Shown here: positions 54,113 to 64,000 of the stretch, in pieces
How the letters are laid out: each line of letters starts with the position of its first letter
Numbering within the stretch: position 1 is the first letter of the stretch
From: Clytia hemisphaerica
Taxonomy: Eukaryota > Cnidaria > Hydrozoa > Leptothecata > Clytiidae
Direction: 5' to 3'
NCBI GenBank assembly: GCA_902728285.1
Contig: CACVBU010000508.1
Location: 575,926 to 639,925 of the forward strand
Length of the DNA: 64,000 nt
Made by a program: the position numbers and the translations under genes
Notes under the pieces: model-generated
Told to the model about the DNA's origin: nothing
The model's database searches: none
The model's input: the letters and a program-made list of their open reading frames with translations, nothing else

Positions 54113-55266
54113 GCTATGTAGTGAAGTAGGAAACGGCTCCTTAAAAGAGTCCTAGCTGGAAAGAAATGGTGTTTCGTCTATTTAACTATAATCAGCTGGT
54201 GACGCTAGCAGACGCTAGATGGACGTTGTTTTGAAAACTTCTCCTGATTGTTATCACTGGGTCAACGCTGGAGACAAAAGGAACGGTCAGCATGATAAAA
54301 GTGTGCATAATCTAACTCCGAAAAAAAACTACTAGTATATGTGAATTAAAATATCAACAATAAAATAATTACAATCTCTGACAAAGACAATGAAATAAGA
54401 TTTATAATATTTTTAATATATTCTGCCATAAATTTATATAACAACCATCAAAAAGAAATCTTACAATTTTCTCGCTGCAGGGCACACCTTCTGCATCGTT
54501 CAAAATAAACTTCTAAAATGAAACAATTAGAAAATCATTAACTGTGAAGAATAAAGACCGTCTCCTTTTTTGTGCTCACTTTCTGTATAAGAAAATAAAA
54601 TTATGTGTTTTGATTTTTGAGCCGCACTGCATAGGCCATTCTGCTAGGCTCTACAAATGGATCAAAATTCACTAGCCTGAAAGACTATTGAGAAAGCACG
54701 ATCCAAGCACTTTCAATTATAAATAAAATTTCTCCCTGACCAGTTTCGACTGACATTTCTAAGAACTTTGTAGGTATTAACTGGAATTTGTCGAGAATGT
54801 AAACATTTTCGTTGAACAAACGTAAAAAACACGTTTGGCGCTGTTGGAGGCGTGTTTCAAAAAAAAAACAGACCACTCATTACTGTAAAGTAGAAATTAT
54901 CTTCTTTGACTTGAAACCTTCAAATTTTATTAATGAGGTCACTACCATACTACGCTCGACTACGCTACCACTTTATGATACACGCTTTTTTTTTTATAAG
55001 AATGGTGTAAATCCATTGCATCATGGATATTCTTAACTTTTTTGGGAAAATCATCCTAAAATATTCTTACAGCATTCTTATTACTCGGGGGTATAATTGG
55101 CAATTTATAATTTAAAATGCTCTGAAAATGACATTCTTTGCTTGAATAGCAAAATTCCATGATGGTGATATTCTTAGCATATTCTTGATTTTTAGGCCAT
55201 TTTCATCATGGAAATTCTTATAAAGTGTATTCTTATAAAAAAAAAAGCGTGTAATAAGGCAATACA
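54113..55266. other. Region between the two family-G elements
   Basis: AT-rich, with no gene apart from the weak exon candidate at 54465-54512. From 54.98 to 55.25 kb phrases such as ATTCTTATAAAAAAAA and TTCTTAGCATATTC match the dispersed repeat at 42.2-42.5 and 52.7-52.95 kb. Confidence 0.35.
54465..54512 (-). CDS. Candidate AP5M1 N-terminal micro-exon (weak)
   Basis: A 48-nt frame lies between a good acceptor (CATTTTAG) and a good donor (GTAAGA) on the minus strand. It translates to KFILNDAEGVPCSEKI. This weakly resembles the start of vertebrate AP5M1 (hydrophobic strand, then G-x-P). If real, the AP5M1 5' intron would enclose the small secreted-protein gene and the + exon at 50.2 kb. The match is too short to be decisive. 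Confidence 0.2.
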
Positions 55267-55410
55267 TCAGGCTCGGCGGAAGTGGGAGACTAGGGAGACT
55301 TCAGCATCTCCACTTAAGAGCAAATGAGATTTTTTCTCAAATTCCTAGCGAATTTCATCTCATTTTAAGCCTTCAGCCTCCCTACTTTTACGGTTGTTCC
55401 GCCAGGCCTG
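55267..55410. mobile_element. MITE family G, copy 2
   Basis: Ends CAGGCTCGGCGGAA and TTCCGCCAGGCCTG. Internal TCTCAAATTCC, GCGAATTTCATCTCATTTT and CAGCCTCCC match copy 1 in reverse orientation. Confidence 0.8.
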
Positions 55411-56238
55411 TACATAATCTACAACCATCTACCGGGTGCGCCAAGAAAAATATATTTGCTTGTCAAGATATTGTGAGCTTACGGTCAATATCTTTTGTTG
55501 ATCCTTTTTTTATTCTATAGAGGATCAAGCTTTGGTACATAAATCTTTAAAGTCGGTTCAGTCAAACAAAAGAAGGCGTTTATTGGAACTACCTGGACCA
55601 GCACGCCTTCTTTATAACGGGACATTTATTTACGATTGTAACAACGTCAAAAAGTTAAGAACATCTGAAGACTTTAGAACATTTCAGATGTTCTTATAAA
55701 GAAACCCCGAAAGAAACGTGTACAGGAAGAAAGCAATAAGAAAAGTATTTTGGGCCAGATGAAAAAAAAATTCCCAAAAGTTTCTCAATGGGAAATTTGA
55801 AGGTCCTAGGTCCCAGTTCAAAAACAGTTTGGTGTGACGTAACATGAATTAGATAATAGTCCTCCTTGGGACAGAGAGCTGCTAAATTTGACAACGGCAA
55901 AATTTCACAGCAATAAAGCATGGATTTTAAAAAGGCTTTTTTTCAATGCTTAAATTTAAAAAACTTCCATAATTTGCGTTATCTAATAGAACTAAATGCT
56001 TTTACAAAAATTTGTCATGAGAATTTAGTCACTTCCAGCTCGTTTCACTCTTGGATAGGTAAAAAAAGAAAGCTTATAAAGAACCCAATACCCACTCTAT
56101 CGATGATGGAATCCATTTCATGGGGTAGGGTTCTTTACGGTGACATTATGCTTATTATTAGTGATTCTTATAGATAAAGATGCGTTTTTTGAGCTGAAAA
56201 ATTCTTTTTTACAAAAAACTGCTTGAGCCATCTTTTAC

Positions 56239-57043
56239 TAACCTGATAACAGATTGTGTATTTTCTGGCCCAGTACGCTGAAGCTCTAAAGACGTGGGCG
56301 AAAATATACAATCTGAAGAATATGGTCACGCGCCTGTTCGCGGACCGCGTAGAATTTTATTTAAGAGGAACAGGTCCGAGTGCAATGTCGACAGGGAAGG
56401 GTGTCATGGTCGACAGGGGAGGGTGTCATGGCCGACAACTTTTGGGTCGGGAGATATGTCAAGTTCTCTCAAAGCAAATTCAGAACTTTTTTGGAAAAGA
56501 AGCATGCAAAACATTATTGTACTTCACAAACAAGGTTCTTTTATGGATGAATATGCTCAAAAAAGAATCTCTTTTGCTTTAAACTGAACACACAAAGAAA
56601 ACAAAGTAAATAAATAACATACACAAATATCACTTAAAAAGGGAGAAAATCATAAACAAACATCTTTATATTATCAGTAGAAGAAAACTGAAGCTATAGA
56701 AAATGAATACAAACCATTACTGAATACTTTTATGAGGTTTATAAAGTATAAAAACCAAAAAAAACTTGAGTTTTAAAACAATAACAAACATCCATTTTCA
56801 CCTTCCGCCTCCAATTTGAAACCTTTCCACTTGCAAAGCATTGTGGGACAGAATTTTAATTCCTATCTATAAAACGCACTTTTTATGGAGCGCCATTTTA
56901 ATTTTTAAGTTTTCGGCACGAGACAAAAAGTTGACTCAAAATTTCTGTAGAGATAGGGCCATTTTCCTCAGATGTTAGTTTTCAGCGATCTTTAGAGCTT
57001 CAGCGTATCGCGTTAAGAAAACTCCACAGCTGCTATCAGGTTA
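56239..57043. mobile_element. Element family F, copy 2 (about 805 bp)
   Basis: Left TAACCTGATAACAGATTGTG and right CAGCTGCTATCAGGTTA are inverted. Subterminal ACGCTGAAGCTCTAAAGACG and CATTTTCCTCAGATGT match the other copies. Overlapping frames of 97-108 codons near 56.25-56.59 kb lie inside and are not conserved in the other copies. Confidence 0.6.
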
Positions 57044-57473
57044 TCTTTTACCTACTTTCATGCAAAAAATCAAAAAAAAAAAGATCCAATATTTCACAAA
57101 GTCCAAAAAACTCTTTCTTTGGCTGTTTTTTAGCTGAAATTTACCCTAAAAATGTTTTCCCAAAAATCGAGCTCCGTCGCACATTCGATGCTAATCAAAA
57201 ATAGTGTGACATTGCAAAAAATGCTCAAAATCAACTTTTTGGAATAACTCTTCATATTTTTTGAGTCAGCCATAGAGATTTCACAGGGTAATAGACCTCA
57301 ACGTGGAGATATGATTAAAAAAAATTTTTGTTATTCGAGTCAAAATTGTGGCTGCAGTTCAAAAATTCTAGTTTTTTTTAAGTCTAAGCCACACGATATT
57401 GAAAAGTGATCTCTGAACGGGACCTTCTAGACTTGAAAGAAGAAAGGCTGAATTTTCCAAAAAGTGTTAACAG

Positions 57474-57659
57474 GGTGGCCACTCAAAAAAACAAGTAAAA
57501 TTCCAGGACTTTTCAAGGACTTTTCCAGGATGTTTTTAAACTTTTCCAGGACTTTTTATCCTAAAAGAAAAGCATTTTCTCTCGGAACTGAGCTATGTAT
57601 GTGAAAAATATTAACGTAAAAATGAGGTGCAAAGCTTTTTCTAACTTGCTCCAAAGCAA
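57474..57659. mobile_element. hAT-like terminal fragment, twin of 51,005
   Basis: CAGGGTGGCCACTC followed by CCAGGACTTTT units and ATGAGGTGCAAAGC, nearly identical over 185 bp to the copy at 51.0 kb. The identity stops exactly where family-F copy 3 begins. Confidence 0.65.
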
Positions 57660-57667
57660 CGAAATAG

Positions 57668-58265
57668 TAACCTGAGATCAGATTGTGAATGTTTTCTGCA
57701 CACCACGCTGAAGCTCTAAAGGGATGTGTGAAAACAAACAATCTGACGAATATGCAATCTCGAAATCGTAAGGACCGCGTTCGTCTAAAAGGACTGGGAA
57801 TGACAATAAAGTTGCGCGATTGTGTTTATGAATAGGGCGCCGTATTAGTTTTTATTTTTCCGGCGCACAACAAGATTCTTGTTGTAGAATTTTCCGTGGG
57901 AGGACTATTTTCCTCAGATGTATAATTTTCAATAGCCTATACTAGACGTCACGGCTTTTTTTCTACACTGTAACGTCTATTCCACTTTGCGACTTTTTCG
58001 AATGTTTTGAGCCCAGGTTTTCGGGCTCTAAACATTCGATTTTTTGACGTCACTTTAAACGTTTGAAGCTCCTGCAGTATCAAAAAAATAGAATTTGCGT
58101 CAAAACACTTGAAAGGCTTCTATTTTTCGAAAATCGTCAAAGTGGAACTCACTAAGAAACGGGATAAAAAATCCCGGTTTTTGGTGAGGTACTCGCTAAA
58201 TTTTCAAGTGCCTTTAGAGGTTTACCGTGCGCGTAAGAAAATTTTGAACATCTGTTATCAGGTTA
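57668..58265. mobile_element. Element family F, copy 3, with an internal inverted-repeat insertion
   Basis: Ends TAACCTGAGATCAGATTGTG and CATCTGTTATCAGGTTA. Compared with copy 1 it is reversed and interrupted by about 250 bp (57.94-58.19 kb) whose halves carry inverted blocks TTCCACTTTGCGAC and GTCAAAGTGGAA. This shows a second nested insertion. Confidence 0.65.
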
Positions 58266-59040
58266 CGAAATAGAGAATGGGCCAATTTGATTTTAACCAA
58301 GAAGACAAGAAGCCCAGAGGGCATGAAGGCCCAGCGAATAAAAATATGAACTGAACAAGACTTAAGTAACAGAGAGGATTTGAACCTAAAGTTGCTAGTA
58401 CAAGCCAAAGACGCCTTAAACCACTCGCCTATCTCTTATTAGCAACAATGAGAAATACAAAATATTTAATCTTATATACAGAAGTGTTTTGTTCCTAGCA
58501 CGTGAACAACTGAACTGTTCACATGATAGAGAAACTTGTAAAAACAACTTTTTAAAAAGAACATATTCCTAAAGAGAAGAAGGTTTGTTACTCTGTGTAA
58601 ATCACATTGTTTCTGCCAATCATGTTTTATAGAGACGTGTTTCAGCCAATCAAATTTTTCACAATATGTACTAGCCTGTGCTTGAAATAAAACGCGTATC
58701 GCCTAGTAAATTGTTACACACTGACACCGGGCAGAATGCTAATGAAAGGCCCACTACGCTAAAGCTAGCTGGGCCAATAAAGAAGATTTGCATAGACAAT
58801 CACATAGCTTTAAAAAGAATCTTACAAATTGTCATATGCTGAAAAATATTTGTTGAAATATTTTTTGAATAATAATAAATTGTCTTACTTGTTGAGGATA
58901 TTTTTAGGCGACAAAGATTTTGTAAAGTGAGAGTTAACCGTACATTACTCTTGTATTTTTGTTTTTAAAGTAACCAATACGGATTTCGAATTACTTTTCG
59001 AGCAAAAAAATTGGGTTATATGTTTTAAATTGCATTCAGC
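58266..59040. other. Intergenic segment with a tRNA-like sequence at 58,370-58,440 (-)
   Basis: On the minus strand GGCGAGTGGTTTAAGGCG (A-box region) is followed by GGTTCAAATCC (B box) about 30 nt later. The acceptor arm does not pair well, so this is best read as a tRNA-derived SINE head rather than a working tRNA. Nothing else is recognisable. Confidence 0.45.
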
Positions 59041-59041
59041 T

Positions 59042-59230
59042 AATTGGTCATGAGGCGCACAGTTAGATTACCATTCGAAACTGCTAGATTGTCAAAAAAA
59101 AATTGCAAAACTAGATTTCAAAAAAATTACCAAAATCTTATTGCGAGCAAAGCGAGCATGAAAAATTTGAAAAATTATTTCACCAAAATTGATTTCAGGG
59201 CGCAGTTTAAGACGCACAAAGTCTAACTTT
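59042..59230 (+). repeat. Dispersed repeat containing GCGAGC-GAA-GCGAGC
   Basis: TTGGTCATGAGGCGCA, TTATTGCGAGCAAAGCGAGC and AGGGCGCAGTTTAAG match the interior of nested element X1 at 31.12-31.24 kb. The same motif also occurs at about 30,392, 31,621 and 36,632, and reversed at 43,144. Confidence 0.55.
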
Positions 59231-59515
59231 TAATAAGATTTAACAAAAAAGTTTTGGCGCCCCTTTCCCTTTCTCCTCCAAAAAGCCAATTTAAACAATT
59301 TTAGTGGTGCATTATCGTTTTCATCAACAATTGGAAAATATCCTTTTTAGAAACAGAAACGTAGGATTATCTCTTTGAAACGCAACAAGATAATATTTTC
59401 GAAGATTGGAGTGATATTCTGCAAAACTTCAATGGGTGTATTCATAAAGCTGGTGTTTTATAAGTGTCTCATAGGAACCAGTTTTTAGACGATAATGCTT
59501 TTGGCTTTTAGCCAA

Positions 59516-59790
59516 ACTACTCTTGGGTACCTAATAAGTGTACCCCTCGCTAATTAATTTTTTGAAAAATTCTCCACCCATGACATTCGTATTCCACCCC
59601 ACCCACCCCCTGCTAAAGTTTTGGGAAAATGTTTTTGATAGTTCCCTCTTTTGCCCTAATCCTTCTGTATTAGCCTGCTTTTCCAAAGTTTCCCACCCAG
59701 GGCATTTTAATTCCAACCTCCCTGAATAGATTTTGAGATTTTTTCCAACTGCTTAATTCCAAACCCCGTCCATTGGTACCCGAGAGTATG
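59516..59790. mobile_element. Short element with TACTCTTGGGTACC ends
   Basis: TACTCTTGGGTACC and GGTACCCGAGAGTA are inverted. Internal TTTTTGAAAAATTCTCCACC and GTATTCCACCCC match the right end of the 10.96-12.50-kb element, so this is a shorter relative. Confidence 0.7.
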
Positions 59791-59937
59791 CCATTATGTT
59801 TGACGATTTTGACAATATTCATGACTTCTGCAAACACAGATATTAGAATACAGAAAATAAAAGCAATAAATATCTGGTCAGAATACAAATTCCTTCACGC
59901 TTGATCGCTTATAGAGAAAGGTTAAATTCCAGAGGAC

Positions 59938-60076
59938 TAACAAGGAAAAATATTCCAGGACTTTTCCAGGACTTTAATCAATTTTCTGAATTTCCAGGAC
60001 GCTTTTCCAGGACTAAAACAAAATCCAGGACTTTCAAGGACTTTCCAGGACTTTCCAGGACTAGTGGCTCTGTAGA
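59938..60076. repeat. CCAGGACTTTT repeat with hAT-like right end
   Basis: Repeated CCAGGACTTT units end in CCAGGACTAGTGGCTCTG, the probable opposite end of the hAT-like fragments at 51.0 and 57.5 kb. Confidence 0.5.
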
Positions 60077-60367
60077 GAGTTGTGACCTGAAGTAGCACTC
60101 TTCATAACGTGTCATGATTACTGTTAAGTATAAAAAACTATTGAGGGTAAACAGAGTTTAGTGAAAATAAGCAAGCAAGCTTACACTTCCTGTTAGAGTG
60201 GCAAACCTTCATAGTTCGGACCCTCCCCTTTCTTAAGGGGGGGGGGTGACACCTTCCGAAAAAATGGGGATCAGAAATTTTCATGAAAAAAGGGGGGATA
60301 GCTAGGAAGGGGAGGGGCTTACATATATATTGTAGATTATCTTCAAGGCTGTTGTAGGCATTTTGAA

Positions 60368-60545
60368 GGCACTGTGGTATAGTGGTCATTGACTTTGGTT
60401 GCTGCACAGGCGACTGGGGTTCGATTCCCACCCACAGCGGTTCACTTGGCAAGTGAATGAACCTTCGTCCGCGAAAATGGACCTCAAAGCCTCCTGCGAC
60501 TCAACCAAATAGAAATAGAAACAAGCCCTTCCATGAAAGGAAGTT
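60368..60545 (+). repeat. tRNA-derived SINE
   Basis: TGGTATAGTGG (A box, 60375-60385) and GGTTCGATTCC (B box, 60418-60428) have normal internal-promoter spacing. The T-stem and acceptor stem contain mismatches, so it is not an intact tRNA. The following 100 nt (CGTCCGCGAAAATGGACCTC) is probably the SINE body. Confidence 0.6.
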
Positions 60546-61370
60546 TTCTGTTAGAGTAGTCTGAGTCAATTAGAAGAAAGAAGTTTATCATTTCCCTTTC
60601 TCTCTCTAAAGATATTTCACATATATCTATTAGCTCTTTTTGCATGACAAAATCGTCCATTGATGCCTTTAAGCGATATATCTTGGCTTTTGAAAGATAT
60701 ACATATACAGTACATCTCCAAAACTAATTTCGCGAATGAAAATAAACCAAAAATTCAAATTATCCGTAAAAATTATAGTCTCAACTCCTTCAGTGTTACT
60801 TTCCTTCAATGAGATAGCTCGATTCTTTTCGGACCTAGGATCACAGTGACCCATAATGCCGTCCCTTCTTTTAACCCTGGCCGAATAAAAAATCAAGTCA
60901 AGAATGGTATTATTTTTTCTTAGTCTGGATGTGGACGCGTGTTTGAAACTAAAAAAATATTTATGAAATTTAAGTTTAACGGAGTAATTGCGTTTTAGTG
61001 ACCTAGAAACAAAATTTGCTTCAGGGGGTACATGTTCAATAGAGAAGAATGGTTGGATCCGACGTGCCAGAAAATTTTTGGGATTTCATACTCTCTAGTT
61101 TGGCTGAAACAGCCTATCTAAAAGTCAATTTTAAACAATAGGAAATCTTAGATGATGTGGAATATCAGGTATATCTTCAAGTTAGGGTTTCTAAATAGTC
61201 AGCTAAAAGAACTAGCAAAACGTTCTGCAGATAGAAGAGTCCAAAAGTATTTTTCTGGTGTCGTAACACTATATAATCTAGAAAAATTTGCGGGGGGGGG
61301 GGCTACGGTACTGAAAGGGTTAAAGAGTACCACCGAGAAGATTAACTCAATGAAATTATCCGTATTTTAG
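60546..61370. other. Intron upstream of the coiled-coil exon
   Basis: No exon was found. The 72-codon frame at 61152-61370 ends exactly in the acceptor TAG and crosses a poly-G tract, so it is not supported. The start of the coiled-coil protein is not visible here. Confidence 0.4.
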
Positions 61371-63764
61371 GTGAAGGGAAGAAACTCACACAACGAAGAC
61401 GATCGAGCAGCCAACCAAGAGGGCCAAGAGTGTGCTGATACCGATAATGGAAGGTTAAGGATCGCGCTGCAGTATACAATAGAGGAGTGTGAACAGCTTC
61501 ACTCACAAAACAAGGCTTTCAAAAGTGAAGTACGTTCACTGAAACACGAGCAAGATAAATCCTTGCTTAAACAAGAAACTGAATCATACGCAAAGGACAT
61601 CATGATCAACAAATTGACTGATGAATGTTGTTTGGCAAGACGGCAACTCAAAGATTTTACATCGGACGTTGAACACGATGTCAAGTTACTGGCACAGAAC
61701 ATGACTCACCAGTTCCAATCAAGCTTGGAAAATGCTGTACAAAGCCACGAGGATACTCAAAAAGCGTTCGTCGAATTCCAATCAAAGTTGGAAGCTGAGC
61801 AACATCAGAGTTTATTGAATCAGGAACTGATTAAAGAGCTTCAATCAAGTTTGGAGATGGAGAAACATGCTCACAATGCTTCCGACCAAAGTGTCGTATT
61901 TTTGAAATCTAAACTAGTGGAAGAGCAGAAGAGAAGTCAGGCTTCAATAAACGAAGTTGCGAAACTTACTGAGCAATGTGTTCTTGCTAAGGAGGGCCTT
62001 CAGAATCTGACGAGTGAAGTTACTGAGAAAGTTGAAGCTGTCACCAGAGGATTTAAATCGATTCTGGAAAGAGAAAAACTGTCTCGGGATGCTTCAGAAC
62101 AGAAGGTTGTGTTTTTGGAGTCTCAATTCGCAGAGGAAAAGAACAGACACGAGGAGTCAAAAGGCGAAGTTTCGAGACTTACTGAACAATGCCAACTTGC
62201 TAAAAAGTATGTTCAGGCATTGGAGTCTGAGGTTGGTGAGAAAATCCGGGAAATCACCAGCAATTTTCAATCTTTGCTTAAGCAAGAAAGACATGAGCAT
62301 GAGCTGTCTATGAAAAATTTCGATTCTCAATTGAAAGCATACCAACAAGAGTCATTATCACGCAATAAACTCATCGCTGATTTACAAGCAGAGTTGACCG
62401 AAGAGAAGAAAGGTCACGATTTGACAAAAAAAATAACGGATTTGGAGGTGAAAGCCAAGGAGTTAGCTAAAACAGAAGTTGCCAAGCTCACTAAACAGTT
62501 CCATCTTGCTAAGGAGAATGTCCAAAGTTTGGAGACGGAAGTAGGTGACAGAATTAAGGAGGTAACCAGCGAGTTCGAAAATATTCTTCAAAAAGAAAAG
62601 CACGCCAACGAAACTGTTATGAAAAATATTACATCTAAATTTGATACTGAATTGGCGATGGTGAAACAAGATGCTCTCAAAAGTGAAAAACTTGCCAGTG
62701 ACTTGAAAAAAGAGCTGGCTGGAGAAAAGAAAGGACACGATTTGGCCAAAGAAAGAATAATCGAATTCCAAACAAAACTATTAAGTGAGCAAACAGAAAA
62801 TGAGAAGCTCACAAATGAATTCATTGTAGCTAAGGCGCATATTCAGAAGATGGATATGGAAGTGGTTGAAAAAATCAAGGAGTTGAGTACTAGTCTAGAA
62901 TTAGCTATCAGTAAAGAAAAACAAGCACATCAACTTACTAAGTTTAGGCTGGAAGAAATGGCAGATCTACGTCAAAAAGAAAAAGTCAACCTTGAAAAAG
63001 AGTTGCTTGAAGCAAAGCAAGAGAACAAATTAGTAAACGAACAAATGGATGGATTGAAGAGACAATTGGACAGTGAACGGAAAGATAAAGAGATTGCTCA
63101 AAGTGAAGCGATGAAACTTAATGAGCAATGTGACCAAGCTAAGATGCAGGTCCACGAGATGGAGGTAGAAGTAGGAGAACAGATTAAAGAGATCAGCGCT
63201 AGTCTGGAATTATCTGTCATTAAAGAACAGAGCGAGCATCAAGTGACAAAGCAGAAACTGAAAGAAGTGGAAAGTTTGCATAACAATGGAAAAGAAAGGT
63301 TCGAAGAGGAGATGGCATCCAAACAAAATGAACTGAGGAGCCAGGAGCAAACGATTGTTGATCTCACTGAAAAACTTGCCCACGTTGAAAATCTATTTTT
63401 TGATGAGAAGAAGTATTCAACGAACGAAATCGAATCTCTAAACCAACAACTAGATTCAAAGACCAAATTTGCCAAGAACCTAAATGTTCAGCTCGAAGAC
63501 TTGGCAGAAGAGCTTAACCTGACTGATGATAATTACCACCAAATACAAGAAGAGCTGAAAGCAATGTCCACAAAAGCGTACACTCTTCAACAGAGATTAC
63601 AACAACGAGAGCTAGAAATACGAAAGCAAGTGGATGAGATTTTTACGTTAGAAATCAATGAGAAAAAGGGAAACTCAAACCGCCAACGCTTGAAATTCGA
63701 CTTAGGTTCAAGCAATAAACAGCTTAAACACCAAAAAGCTCTGAACCGAGACCTAATCAACCAG
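61371..63764 (+). CDS. Long coiled-coil protein, one internal exon of about 798 codons, partial
   Basis: The exon opens after a TATTTTAG acceptor and closes at CAG/GTAAGA, so both the 5' start and the 3' end lie elsewhere; the 3' part is beyond the window. There is no in-frame ATG at the exon start, so translation begins in an upstream exon I could not find. Almost the whole length is heptad-patterned and rich in Glu, Lys, Gln and Leu, with no Pro-rich breaks: a long alpha-helical coiled coil. Internal repeats share a core like EVAKLTEQCxLAK, then VQxLExEVGEKI, then a helix ending near LxxEK. Copies start near exon residues 80, 195, 265, 365, 480 and 580. Such proteins are usually cytoskeletal, centrosomal, Golgi or motor-tail proteins, and similarity to myosin tails or golgins is expected from composition alone. 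I do not assign a family. Confidence 0.8.
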
Positions 63765-64000
63765 GTAAGATATATTACTTCTATATATGAGAGAATTATA
63801 TCCAGCTTATTCAGCCCAGTTAAGTGGTTTAAACATCTCGATTTTCTCCAGAACTTTTGAGGAATTTTCAAGCGAATACTGACTGACGTTAGTTGATCCT
63901 CAGATCCACTTTTCGTCAAACTTTTGTTTGGTAGCTTTAAGTGTAAATACTTTATCTCTGGTTTAGACGCCTCACTTCTTTTGACGTCGATGCAATGACT
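63765..64000 (+). other. Start of the intron after the coiled-coil exon
   Basis: Begins GTAAGATATATT. No further exon before the window ends. Confidence 0.6.

Noticed and set aside
55920-56177. 85-codon frame beginning with ATG
   Set aside because: No splice sites, no recognisable composition or motif; chance frame in AT-rich DNA is likely.
56256-56587. 108- and 97-codon overlapping frames
   Set aside because: Inside family-F element copy 2; not preserved in copies 1 and 3.
58370-58440. Functional serine/leucine tRNA on the minus strand
   Set aside because: Acceptor and anticodon arms do not pair acceptably; treated as a tRNA-derived repeat.
60368-60440. Functional tRNA gene
   Set aside because: A and B boxes are good, but stems contain several mismatches and a SINE-like body follows.
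61152-61370. 72-codon frame as the first exon of the coiled-coil gene
   Set aside because: It ends at the acceptor TAG of the next exon, crosses a poly-G tract, and has no donor site joining it in frame.
61499-63919. Several 63-110-codon minus-strand frames
   Set aside because: Shadows of the long coiled-coil exon.

Overview
The window is metazoan nuclear DNA, AT-rich and intron-containing. GT-AG introns split two recognisable animal genes: an ionotropic glutamate receptor (iGluR) and the mu subunit of the AP-5 adaptor complex (AP5M1). AP5M1 is cut by many introns, AP-5 is lost in several fast-evolving animals, and the iGluR is divergent. Together these suggest an invertebrate or early-branching animal, but the sequence alone does not fix the phylum.

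Layout. At 1.3-7.9 kb (+) there is an apparently complete seven-exon iGluR of 841 codons, from signal peptide to fourth membrane segment and tail. From 7.9 to 17.1 kb I see no gene, only transposon-like repeats, including a 1.5-kb element at 10.96-12.50 kb with an internal 475/482-bp tandem duplication. From 17.1 to 49.5 kb (-) twelve exons encode most of AP5M1, lacking only about the first 60-70 residues. All intron phases agree except in the exon at 42.6 kb, which carries an apparent frameshift. One AP5M1 intron, 18.4-42.6 kb, is 24 kb long. It holds an intronless gene on the opposite strand (19.7-20.9 kb) and a giant composite transposon.

The giant transposon is the most striking feature. 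It spans 23,031-41,915 (18.9 kb), has matching inverted ends and is flanked by an exact 9-bp target duplication. Its two arms are 5.4-5.9 kb arrays of a 156+175-bp dimeric repeat in opposite orientation, so the whole element can fold back on itself. Nearly every monomer carries the palindrome GTCACGTGAC (the CLEAR/E-box consensus) followed at once by a kappaB-consensus match. A second foldback element (35,309-39,222) is inserted in the right arm, with its own 9-bp target duplication. The same array contains a duplicated copy of that target site without the insertion. Two further related elements with GGGGCGTACG ends are nested, one in the central spacer (30.0-31.9 kb) and one inside the second foldback (36.3-37.7 kb). 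The second foldback also holds the decayed 3' end of a non-LTR retrotransposon.

From 49.5 to 64 kb there are fragments of further genes: an uncharacterised exon on + (50.2-50.6 kb), a small signal-peptide-bearing Lys/Ser/His-rich protein on - (51.9-53.1 kb), and at 61.4-63.8 kb (+) one 2.4-kb exon of a long coiled-coil protein built from internal repeats and continuing past the window. Between them lie many short inverted-repeat elements (MITE-like) and tRNA-derived SINE-like sequences. I see no operons, CRISPR arrays or prokaryotic features.
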